DNA of 64,000 nucleotides from Caryophanon sp. (lineage in GTDB: Bacteria > Bacillota > Bacilli > Bacillales_A > Planococcaceae). A program made the position numbers and the translations under genes. The stretch's first letter is position 1; each line of letters starts with the position of its first letter. Positions 8,316-16,079 of this stretch are shown piece by piece. The stretch lies in assembly GCA_018384745.1 (NCBI GenBank), contig JAHAYH010000137.1:1-64000 (forward strand), in the 5' to 3' direction. The notes beneath the pieces are model-generated. The model was not told the origin of the DNA. It was given only the letters and a program-made list of their open reading frames with translations, and searched no databases.

Positions 8316-9131
8316 ATGGATTCAAAACAAATGGTACAACAATTACAAGCGCGTTTAGGGGAAGAACAGTTTACGTATGCGTTTGATGAAAAGCACGATC
8401 AATTACGTCTTGAACATACAACGTTACACAAAGGTATGAACATTTTAATTGGGGATTTAGTCGCAAAGTATGAAGCGAAAAAAGAGTCTGCCATTGAAGA
8501 AGTTGTATATACAGTGCAACAAACATTTTTAGCAATGGAAAAGGAAGCACAGCAAGGCTTTGAAGGCTTAGCGAATGTGTACCCTGTCGTACGTTCAACA
8601 TCGTTTGCGAAAAAGTCAAAAGAGGGACATGCATTTGTGACAAGTGATCACACAGCAGAAACGCGCATTTATTACGCGTTAGACCTTGGCACAACGTATC
8701 GCTTAATTGATGTAGACATGCTGCAAAAGCTTGGCGTGACCGAGCAACAAGTAAAAGAGGCGGCGCGATTCCGCGTCAAAAGTTTACCGACGACGTACAA
8801 GCAAGATGAAGTGCGCGGCAATGTCTTTTACTTCGTTAATGTCAACGATGGCTACGATGCCTCGCGCATTTTAAACGAGCAGTTTTTAGCGGATATGGCA
8901 GCGCGTGTTGAAGGAGAAATGACCGTATCTGTACCGCACCAAGATGTTTTAATTATTGGGGATATTCGCAATGAAGTTGGGTATGATATACTAGCACAGA
9001 TGACGATGCACTTCTTCACAGTCGGTATGGTGCCGATTACATCTTTATCGTTTGTATATGAAGAAGGCAAATTAGAGCCAATCTTTATTTTGGCAAAGAA
9101 TAAAGCAAAAGAGGAGAACAAAAAATCATGA
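8316..9131 (+). CDS. ytpQ: DUF1444 protein YtpQ
   Basis: A 271-residue cytosolic protein of the DUF1444 family, found across Bacillales directly before ytpR. Function unknown. The family pattern is seen in KHDQLRLEH, the central YPVVRSTSF and the C-terminal MTMHFFTVGMVPITSLSFVYEEGKLEPIFILAKN. A GGAGG ribosome-binding site precedes the ATG. It overlaps ytpR by four bases (ATGA), so the two are translationally coupled. No membrane segment is present. Confidence 0.88.
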   Translation: MDSKQMVQQLQARLGEEQFTYAFDEKHDQLRLEHTTLHKGMNILIGDLVAKYEAKKESAIEEVVYTVQQTFLAMEKEAQQGFEGLANVYPVVRSTSFAKKSKEGHAFVTSDHTAETRIYYALDLGTTYRLIDVDMLQKLGVTEQQVKEAARFRVKSLPTTYKQDEVRGNVFYFVNVNDGYDASRILNEQFLADMAARVEGEMTVSVPHQDVLIIGDIRNEVGYDILAQMTMHFFTVGMVPITSLSFVYEEGKLEPIFILAKNKAKEENKKS

Positions 9132-9745
9132 TCGTATCATACAATAAAGCGCACGTTGGTGACGTATTACTTGTAAACTTCACAGCAGAGCGTACAGAAA
9201 AAGTAGACATCGAGCGTAAAGGTGATGTTGTATTACTTCGCGCAGCAGGCGAATCAGAAGTAAAAGGTTTCAACTTATTTAACGCCAGCAAATACATCGA
9301 GCTAGATGTGGCAGGAAACGTTGAAGTAACGAAGGAAGTGGCTGAAAAGTTAGAAGCAGCACTTGCCGCAAATGAAGCAGACGTAAAATTAACAGTCGAC
9401 TTCTCACCAAAATTCGTTGTTGGGTACGTGGAGCAAAAGGAAAAGCACCCAAATGCCGATAAGCTAAGCGTATGCCAAGTAAACGTGGGCAACGAAACGT
9501 TACAAATCGTATGTGGCGCACCAAACGTAGAAGCGGGACAAAAAGTAGTCGTAGCGAAAATCGGTGCGGTTATGCCATCTGGTTTAGTGATCAAAGCAGG
9601 AAACTTACGCGGCGAAGATTCATTCGGGATGCTTTGCGCAGCGCGTGAATTAGATATTCCAAATGCACCACAGGAAAAAGGGATTTTAGTATTAGACGAT
9701 TCAGCAGTTGTTGGGTCTGAATTCATCGCACCAACAAACGCATAA
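9128..9745 (+). CDS. ytpR: tRNA-binding domain protein YtpR
   Basis: A 205-residue protein with an EMAP/PheT-type tRNA-binding OB fold in the C-terminal half. The stretch VGYVEQKEKHPNADKLSVCQVNVG and the motif IVCGAPNV, then AAREL, match the tRNA-binding domain of the phenylalanyl-tRNA synthetase beta chain. The N-terminal half is specific to YtpR. It probably binds tRNA or other structured RNA in the cytosol; the biological role is unknown. It is coupled to ytpQ by an ATGA overlap and followed by a strong terminator. Confidence 0.88.
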   Translation: MIVSYNKAHVGDVLLVNFTAERTEKVDIERKGDVVLLRAAGESEVKGFNLFNASKYIELDVAGNVEVTKEVAEKLEAALAANEADVKLTVDFSPKFVVGYVEQKEKHPNADKLSVCQVNVGNETLQIVCGAPNVEAGQKVVVAKIGAVMPSGLVIKAGNLRGEDSFGMLCAARELDIPNAPQEKGILVLDDSAVVGSEFIAPTNA

Positions 9746-9791
9746 AAAGTGCTGTTTGTAGCACATGACAACCTATGCACTATTTTTTAAA

Positions 9792-9820
9792 AAGTCGCCT
9801 TATTATAGGCGGCTTTTTTG
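9792..9820 (+). terminator. Terminator after ytpQ-ytpR
   Basis: GTCGCCT and AGGCGGC form a stem, followed by a run of T. Confidence 0.85.
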
Positions 9821-9885
9821 TCGTTTTTTTTGTGCCGTTTCATGAAAACGTTTCAAAGTTTATGTTATGCTAAAGGCTGAAAACG

Positions 9886-9898
9886 AAAGTGGTATACT
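9886..9898 (+). promoter_or_regulatory. Extended -10 promoter of sftA
   Basis: AGTGGTATACT contains TG-N-TATACT, an extended -10 element, 43 bases before the sftA ATG. No good -35 box lies 16-18 bases upstream. Confidence 0.5.
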
Positions 9899-9940
9899 AC
9901 GTTTTCAAATTGCACGAAAAAAAGAAATGAGTGACCATAT

Positions 9941-12900
9941 ATGAGCTGGTTTAAAAAAATTAATCAATTGTTTACACATAAAGAGTTACGCGATGATTAT
10001 GAAGAACAGGATCAACAATCGCAAATCGAAAACGAACAGCTACCTGTTGACGAAGCGCCTGCTGCAGAGCCAAAAAAGCCGACGCTTCACGTAACGGAAA
10101 CACCAAAAGAGGTAGTTGAACAACAGAAGAAAGAAACAAAAGGCGGTGCATTCCGTTTCCCGCTTATTCCAGACGATGAAGAGGATGACGTGTTTGAAGC
10201 ACCTGTTCCGCAGCCGGAAAAGCGAGAGGAGCGCGCGCAACAGCAAAAAGAAAAGCTGCAAGACCCGTTAAATGTTGTGCTAGAGCCTGAGCCGAATGCA
10301 CCTGGTATTCGCGAACTGCTTGCACAGCGCAAGCGAGGGCATCGTCAACGTACGCAGCTATTTGCGCAGCCACAAGTGGAGCAGCTTGACGTGCGTACAG
10401 AGCAACAAACAGCGGTACCGCCATTACAAACATCACCTGTTGAGCCACCGTTTGTGGAGCCAAAACGCTTTGTACCATCAAGTGTGCCATCGCCTGTATT
10501 TGGCTACGGTGAGCGCACCGACTTAACGAAAAAGCCGGATGCAAAAGAGCCAAGTACGATCAATGAATTGCTCGATAAACATCGTCATGAGATGACAACG
10601 AGCGCTCGTCAAGACACGACGGCAGAAGTTGCTTTTACGAAGCCACAAATTGATGTGATGAATAAAAGTATTTTACAGACGGTTGAGTCAGCGTATGAAG
10701 AGCTATCACCGATGCGCCATGAGCGAGCAACAGAAACGGTCGAGGAAGACGCATCACTTGCACAGCCTGACATTTTAGAACAAGATGTCATTCAAATGCC
10801 AGCGTTACCACAATTAACAGCGCACAAAGAGCAGCAAGAAGCCGGTCTACCTGTTGAACAGGCGTTGTCAACAGAAGAACAATTATGTACACCATTACGT
10901 GAAACAAATGAAACAGCTGACCAACAAGCATCGTTAGACGAAATGCCACAACATGAAGAAACAGCGGAAGAGCAACAAGTAGTGAAAGCACCACAGATGC
11001 TGACGTTTGAGCAGCCTGCACAAGTAGCTTCGATTGAAGAAGCAACAATTGTTCAACATGAACAACAGATGCCACCAGTACACGAAGAAACAGTAACAAC
11101 GGACGTGCAGCAAGTGGAGGATGAAACATCGCAGCCACTGGAAGTAGAAGAACCGCTAGCATCAGCGATCGAGCAAGTAACGGATGAAATGGATGTACTA
11201 CAACAGCAAAGCGTTTCAAATGACGAACAAGCTGCGCTAAATATGACGACAGCCCATGAAGCGGAGCGTAGCGATGCATCCGTTATGACGTTAACAGAAG
11301 AAGCGGTGCACATCGAAACAGCGGAAACGATTCATGTGCAACAAGCGCAAGTGGAAGAGCTTGTCATTCAAAACGTACAAGTAGCAGAGCAGGAAACACC
11401 ACCTGTCGTAGAAGAGCGCAAAGAGCGTGCCCGTCCGTTTAACGTTGTGATGTTAAAGTCTGATAAAAAGAAGTTAGAAGAAAAACAGCGATTACAAGTG
11501 ATCGCATTGGAGCAGCAAGCAAAAGGCATCATGCCGACATTTATTGAAAAAGCACCCCTTCAGCAAACGAACTTTACACAACAAGCACGCGTGGAGGAAG
11601 TGCCTTTTCAAGGGGAAGTAATTGACGAAGAGCGGCTAGATGAAGCAGCGTCAGCGCCATTACACGCTGGTACAACTGAACAACAAGCCGTTGAAGCACC
11701 GCCTGTAGTTGCACAAGTCGATGAAGTAAAACAACATCGTGCACAACAGTCTCACGAAGCGGTAGGACAAGCACCCTTTCAACCGCAAGTAGAAGTCGAT
11801 GAAGACGTTGAAGAAGCGCACATCGTTGAACCAAATCCTGTGCGTGCGTATACAAAACCGAGCGATGCATTTTTAGTGCCCCCAGAGGAGAATTTACAAG
11901 ATACAGAGTGGATGAATGAGCAAGGGGAGCGCCTAGTGGATGCACTTTCTCATTTCCAAGTGAAGGCGCAAATTGAATCGATTGTACAAGGCCCTGCTGT
12001 GACGCAGTTTGAAATTACGGTGGAACAGGGAACTAAAGTAAGTAAAGTGCGTAATTTATCAGATGATTTAAAGCTCGCACTTGCTGCACGCGACATTCGT
12101 ATTCAAGCACCGATCCCAGGCAAAAATACAATCGGTATTGAAATTCCAAACCGTCTATCCCGCGCGGTACGTTTATCAGAAGTAACAGCGAGCGAAGCGT
12201 TTACAGTGTCAAGTTCGCCACTCGAAGCAGCGCTCGGTCTAGATTTAACGGGTGCACCAGTGACGATTGATTTACGGAAGATGCCACACGGACTCATCGC
12301 GGGTGCGACAGGTTCAGGGAAATCGGTGTGCATTAACTCGATTTTAGTGAGCCTGTTGTACAAAGCAGCACCGCATGAGTTAAAGCTGCTATTAATTGAT
12401 CCGAAAATGGTAGAACTGGCACCGTTTAATGACATCCCGCATTTAGTGAGCCCTGTTATTACCGATGTAAAAGCCGCAACAGCCGCGCTGAAATGGGCGG
12501 TCGATGAAATGGAGCGTCGTTATCAATTGTTTGCGCATGTAGGTGTGCGTGACTTAGAGCGCTACAATAAGCTTGCGGATAAAAAGGAACAACCTGGGCA
12601 TAAGCTGCCGTACATTTTAATTGTCATTGATGAGCTTGCGGATTTAATGATGATGGCACCACATGAGGTGGAAGAATCGATTTGTCGCATTGCACAAAAA
12701 GCGCGTGCGTGCGGTATTCATTTAATTGTTGCGACGCAGCGTCCGTCTGTAGATGTCATTACAGGCTTAATTAAGTCAAATATTCCAACGCGTATTGCGT
12801 TTATGGTATCTTCACAAATTGACTCGCGCACAATTTTAGATTCGGTCGGGGCAGAGCGTCTGCTCGGTCGAGGCGATATGCTTTATTTAGGCAACGGTCA

Positions 12901-13258
12901 AAGTGCAGCGGTACGTCTACAAGGAACGTTTGTGACGGATGATGAAATTGAAGACATTATTGAACACGTACGCGCACAAGGTGAACCGGAGTATATTTTT
13001 AAGCAAGAAGAATTGCTCAAGAAAACAGAGCTCGTTGAAAAGACCGATGAATTGTTTGAGGAAGTATGTCGCTTCGTCTATGAACGCAAATCAGCGTCGA
13101 CATCTGCGATTCAACGTCACTACAGCATCGGTTACAGTCGCGCTGCACGCTTAGTGGATATGCTCGAAGCGCACGGCTTTGTATCGGAAGCAAAGACAGG
13201 CAATAAACCTCGCGACGTATATATTACGCAAGAGGAACTTGAAAATATGTTTCAGTAA
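9941..13258 (+). CDS. sftA: DNA translocase SftA (FtsK/SpoIIIE family)
   Basis: A 1105-residue soluble FtsK-type motor that clears DNA from the closing septum. It starts MSWFKKINQLF, like B. subtilis SftA, and has no transmembrane helices. Residues about 20-620 are a very long Glu/Gln/Val-rich low-complexity linker. The motor follows: alpha/beta domain from about residue 640, Walker A GATGSGKSVCIN near 787, Walker B YILIVIDELADLMM near 893. The C-terminal winged-helix gamma domain (about 1035-1100) contains ERKSASTSAIQRHYSIGYSRA and should recognise orienting DNA sequences. B. subtilis SftA is about 950 residues, so the linker is expanded here. The ribosome-binding site is weak (ATGAGTG), which suggests modest expression. 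Confidence 0.95.
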   Translation: MSWFKKINQLFTHKELRDDYEEQDQQSQIENEQLPVDEAPAAEPKKPTLHVTETPKEVVEQQKKETKGGAFRFPLIPDDEEDDVFEAPVPQPEKREERAQQQKEKLQDPLNVVLEPEPNAPGIRELLAQRKRGHRQRTQLFAQPQVEQLDVRTEQQTAVPPLQTSPVEPPFVEPKRFVPSSVPSPVFGYGERTDLTKKPDAKEPSTINELLDKHRHEMTTSARQDTTAEVAFTKPQIDVMNKSILQTVESAYEELSPMRHERATETVEEDASLAQPDILEQDVIQMPALPQLTAHKEQQEAGLPVEQALSTEEQLCTPLRETNETADQQASLDEMPQHEETAEEQQVVKAPQMLTFEQPAQVASIEEATIVQHEQQMPPVHEETVTTDVQQVEDETSQPLEVEEPLASAIEQVTDEMDVLQQQSVSNDEQAALNMTTAHEAERSDASVMTLTEEAVHIETAETIHVQQAQVEELVIQNVQVAEQETPPVVEERKERARPFNVVMLKSDKKKLEEKQRLQVIALEQQAKGIMPTFIEKAPLQQTNFTQQARVEEVPFQGEVIDEERLDEAASAPLHAGTTEQQAVEAPPVVAQVDEVKQHRAQQSHEAVGQAPFQPQVEVDEDVEEAHIVEPNPVRAYTKPSDAFLVPPEENLQDTEWMNEQGERLVDALSHFQVKAQIESIVQGPAVTQFEITVEQGTKVSKVRNLSDDLKLALAARDIRIQAPIPGKNTIGIEIPNRLSRAVRLSEVTASEAFTVSSSPLEAALGLDLTGAPVTIDLRKMPHGLIAGATGSGKSVCINSILVSLLYKAAPHELKLLLIDPKMVELAPFNDIPHLVSPVITDVKAATAALKWAVDEMERRYQLFAHVGVRDLERYNKLADKKEQPGHKLPYILIVIDELADLMMMAPHEVEESICRIAQKARACGIHLIVATQRPSVDVITGLIKSNIPTRIAFMVSSQIDSRTILDSVGAERLLGRGDMLYLGNGQSAAVRLQGTFVTDDEIEDIIEHVRAQGEPEYIFKQEELLKKTELVEKTDELFEEVCRFVYERKSASTSAIQRHYSIGYSRAARLVDMLEAHGFVSEAKTGNKPRDVYITQEELENMFQ

Positions 13259-13390
13259 CGTATTTCATATCATCTAGTATGCGTGCAAACGGCGTATACG
13301 GAGGCGGCAATTTGCTCAGAAACGACATATACTGCTGAAAAGTGAGCGACAAAAGTTTTATTTTAGGAACTACTCGCGCTTTTGCAAATT

Positions 13391-13401
13391 AGTGGTATAA
13401 T
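13391..13401 (+). promoter_or_regulatory. Extended -10 promoter of murC
   Basis: AGTGGTATAAT gives TG-N-TATAAT about 80 bases before murC. It is nearly the same 11-mer as the one ahead of sftA. No clear -35 box. Confidence 0.5.
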
Positions 13402-13479
13402 GATTAATCGAAAATACTTAACATCATCACTTATGTGACGTATATAGAAGGGACTATTTCCCACGGAGGGTTTAACGTT

Positions 13480-14787
13480 ATGACATTATTTCATTTTACA
13501 GGGATTAAAGGCTCAGGGATGAGTTCTCTTGCCCAAGTTTTATTCGATTCAGGCTTTCAAGTACAAGGGTCTGATGTAGATAAATATTTCTTTACAGAAC
13601 AACCGTTAATCGATCGCGGTATGACCGTATTACCTTTTAACGCCGACAACATTCGTGAAGGCATGACCGTTATTGCAGGGAACGCTTTCCCAGATGACCA
13701 TGAAGAAATTGTACGCGCAAAAGAACTAGGTGTTGAGGTGATTCGTTACCATAAGTTTTTAGGCGATTACTTAAGCAATTACACATCGATTGCTATTACA
13801 GGGGCACACGGCAAAACATCAACAACTGGTCTGATGAGTCACGTTGTGCGCGGTTATGAGCCAACGTCTTACTTAATTGGTGACGGCACAGGATCAGGGC
13901 AAGAAGGCGCATCATTCTTCGTATTAGAAGCATGCGAATACCGTCGTCACTTCCTTGCATACAAGCCAGATTACGCGGTGATGACAAACATCGACTTCGA
14001 TCATCCGGATTATTTTGCCGATATTGAAGATGTTTATAGCGCATTCCAAGAGCTTGCACGCCAAGTGAAAAAAGGCATTATTGCATGTGGCGACGATCAA
14101 TACTTACAACGCATTCAAGCGAATGTGCCAGTTGTGTATTACGGCTTCGGTGAAGAAAATGATTTCCAAGCGACAAACATCGAAAAGACAACGTCAGGTA
14201 CATCATTTGACGTCGTTGTACGCAATGAATTTTACCATCGTTTCCACATCCCGTTATTCGGTGACCATACAGTGTTAAATACGTTAGCGGTTATTTCTTT
14301 ATGTCACTATGAAGGAATTCCAGCCGATATTATTCAGCAACAGTTAAACACGTACAAAGGTGTAAAAAGACGTTTTACACAAACGGACATTGGGAATAAT
14401 ACACTGATTGATGATTACGCACACCATCCAACAGAAATTCGTGCAACGATTCAGTCAGCGCGTCAAAAATTCCCTGCACGTGAGTTAGTTGCAGTGTTCC
14501 AACCGCATACATTCTCGCGTACGGAAGCCTTTTTACAAGACTTCGCCGATGCGTTAAACGGCGCAGACAAAGTGTACTTATGTGACATTTTCGGTTCTGC
14601 CCGTGAAAAGCAAGGTGGGTTAACGATTCATGATTTAATTGCTTGCTGCAATAATGCAACACATTTAACGGAAGATGTAACGGTGTTACAACAACACGAA
14701 GGTGCTGTATACTTATTTATGGGCGCTGGCGATGTGACGAAATATCAGCAAGCATTTGAAGCTTTACTGCAAAATACGAACGTTTAA
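13480..14787 (+). CDS. murC: UDP-N-acetylmuramate--L-alanine ligase MurC
   Basis: A 435-residue cytosolic ligase that adds the first amino acid, L-Ala, to UDP-MurNAc in peptidoglycan precursor synthesis. The Mur ligase domains are in order: N-terminal UDP-binding fold with [17 protein letters not shown] loop [10 protein letters not shown] near residue 108, then the central [13 protein letters not shown] and the C-terminal [17 protein letters not shown] 13480 follows CGGAGGG and gives the N-terminus typical of the family; an upstream in-frame GTG at 13435 has no support. It follows sftA, as in B. subtilis, but has its own promoter-like element and terminator. Confidence 0.96.
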   Translation: MTLFHFTGIKGSGMSSLAQVLFDSGFQVQGSDVDKYFFTEQPLIDRGMTVLPFNADNIREGMTVIAGNAFPDDHEEIVRAKELGVEVIRYHKFLGDYLSNYTSIAITGAHGKTSTTGLMSHVVRGYEPTSYLIGDGTGSGQEGASFFVLEACEYRRHFLAYKPDYAVMTNIDFDHPDYFADIEDVYSAFQELARQVKKGIIACGDDQYLQRIQANVPVVYYGFGEENDFQATNIEKTTSGTSFDVVVRNEFYHRFHIPLFGDHTVLNTLAVISLCHYEGIPADIIQQQLNTYKGVKRRFTQTDIGNNTLIDDYAHHPTEIRATIQSARQKFPARELVAVFQPHTFSRTEAFLQDFADALNGADKVYLCDIFGSAREKQGGLTIHDLIACCNNATHLTEDVTVLQQHEGAVYLFMGAGDVTKYQQAFEALLQNTNV

Positions 14788-14799
14788 TGTAAACGAAGT

Positions 14800-14841
14800 A
14801 AATAACAGCTTAGTCATATGATGGGTAAGCTGTTATTTTTC
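14800..14841 (+). terminator. Terminator after murC
   Basis: AATAACAGCTTA pairs with TAAGCTGTTATT, followed by TTTC. Confidence 0.8.
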
Positions 14842-14913
14842 AAACGTTGCAGGAAATTTTGGATGATTTGTGGAACAACTTTAAAAAAAGACATGAATTA
14901 GGAGGTTACTTGC

Positions 14914-15387
14914 ATGGAATGGATTTTATATGTTGCTGCATTAGTAGCAGCAATCGGATTTCTAGTACTTTGCATTAGTCTAGGGGCAACTTTATTTTCG
15001 GTAAAGAAAACGTTAGACAACATGGCTGGCACAGTTGCTGGCATTGAAGGCCAAATGGAAGGCATCACGCGCGAGACGACGACGCTTCTTGCGAAAACAA
15101 ACGACTTAGCGGCAGATGTTCAACATAAAGTGGCAGAAATGAACACAGTTGTATCAGCGGTGAAAGGTATTGGCGAATCTGTAACAGGTTTAAACCAATC
15201 AATCTCTCGCGTAACATCATCAATTTCATCTGAAGTGAACAAAAACGATGAAAAAGTAGCACAAGTTGTACAATGGGGTAGCGTTGCAATGGGCTTAGCC
15301 GACAAATGGAAAAAGCGCAAAGTAATCGATGAGCAAGATGTGCAATTCACAACATCTTCAAACCCTGTTCATACACCGAAAAAGTAA
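14914..15387 (+). CDS. ytxG: DUF948 protein YtxG
   Basis: A 157-residue protein with one N-terminal transmembrane helix (about residues 4-24, ILYVAALVAAIGFLVLCISL) and a long helical extracytoplasmic or cytosolic tail (about 30-120) rich in Thr and Gln. This is the DUF948 layout of YtxG, a general-stress envelope protein of unknown function in Bacillales. TAGGAGG precedes the ATG by eight bases. It is followed after 48 bases by ytxH, and the pair is probably one operon. The third gene of the B. subtilis operon, ytxJ, is not present here. Confidence 0.9.
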   Translation: MEWILYVAALVAAIGFLVLCISLGATLFSVKKTLDNMAGTVAGIEGQMEGITRETTTLLAKTNDLAADVQHKVAEMNTVVSAVKGIGESVTGLNQSISRVTSSISSEVNKNDEKVAQVVQWGSVAMGLADKWKKRKVIDEQDVQFTTSSNPVHTPKK

Positions 15388-15435
15388 GCAATACGACAGC
15401 ATGCCATACTAAATCGCTTAAGGGGGACTTTATTC

Positions 15436-15993
15436 ATGACAAAACATTCATACAAGCCAAATGAGTACACAGTAGACCCAGTATACGCCAATGAATCAGC
15501 GAGCACGAAAGATTTCGTGATCGGTGCATTCGCAGGTGCCATCATCGGCGCTGCAGCGGCATTACTTCTTGCACCAAAAGCAGGACGTGAGCTGCGTAGC
15601 GACGTATCAACACAAGCTGTTCACCTACGTGATAAAGGTGTAGCATTATCAACACAGGCGAAGGAGAAAACAGCTGAGTTTTCGACAACAGCTGTTGATA
15701 AAACGAAGGAACTGGCAGCAAAAGCACAGCCGTTAACGGAGAAGGTAACACCGCTCGTTGACAAAGTGAAAGCGGTCGTACCAACGAAAACACCTCAGCC
15801 ACCAACTGATGATGGGACAGCTTCGATCGAAGAGGAACCATTAACGGCAGAAGACAAAGCAGCAGCGTTAGAATCTGGCTTAGACCCACGTGGTGAAACG
15901 GGAACGACGACAGAAGAAATCGCCAATGCGTTAAATGTTGATGTGGAAGAAGCGCTTAAGCAAGTAGAGCAAGCAAAAGATCACTATAAATAA
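15436..15993 (+). CDS. ytxH: YtxH family stress protein
   Basis: A 185-residue protein of the YtxH/GvpP-like family. A Gly/Ala-rich hydrophobic segment at about residues 26-45 (DFVIGAFAGAIIGAAAALLL) is followed by the family mark APKAGRELRSDV and an amphipathic Lys/Ala/Thr helix. The C-terminal 50 residues are acidic, and the end (NVDVEEALKQVEQAK) looks like a small helical motif not found in shorter YtxH proteins. Function unknown; likely membrane-associated and stress-linked by analogy. Co-transcribed with ytxG. Confidence 0.87.
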   Translation: MTKHSYKPNEYTVDPVYANESASTKDFVIGAFAGAIIGAAAALLLAPKAGRELRSDVSTQAVHLRDKGVALSTQAKEKTAEFSTTAVDKTKELAAKAQPLTEKVTPLVDKVKAVVPTKTPQPPTDDGTASIEEEPLTAEDKAAALESGLDPRGETGTTTEEIANALNVDVEEALKQVEQAKDHYK

Positions 15994-16000
15994 AGTGAAC

Positions 16001-16063
16001 GCGAAACGACTTGTTTCGCGCGCATACACAAAAAGGAGATTGCGTGATGCAATCTCCTTTTTC
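16001..16063. terminator. Two hairpins including a bidirectional terminator
   Basis: GCGAAAC...GTTTCGC (16001-16019) forms a first hairpin. AAAAGGAGATTGC...GCAATCTCCTTTT (16030-16061) is a near-perfect bidirectional terminator between the convergent ytxH and FtsA-like genes. Confidence 0.85.
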
Positions 16064-16079
16064 GTATCGTTGAATAATC

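Noticed and set aside
9842..9857. ATGAAAACGTTTCAAA as a cre site before sftA
   Set aside because: The palindrome TGAAAACGTTTCA is one base short of the 14-base cre core (TGNAANCGNTNNCA), and sftA is not a carbon gene.
10040..11945. Several minus-strand open frames opposite sftA
   Set aside because: They come from the biased GAA/CAA codons of the sftA linker, are Leu/Val/Ser-rich nonsense and have no start signals.
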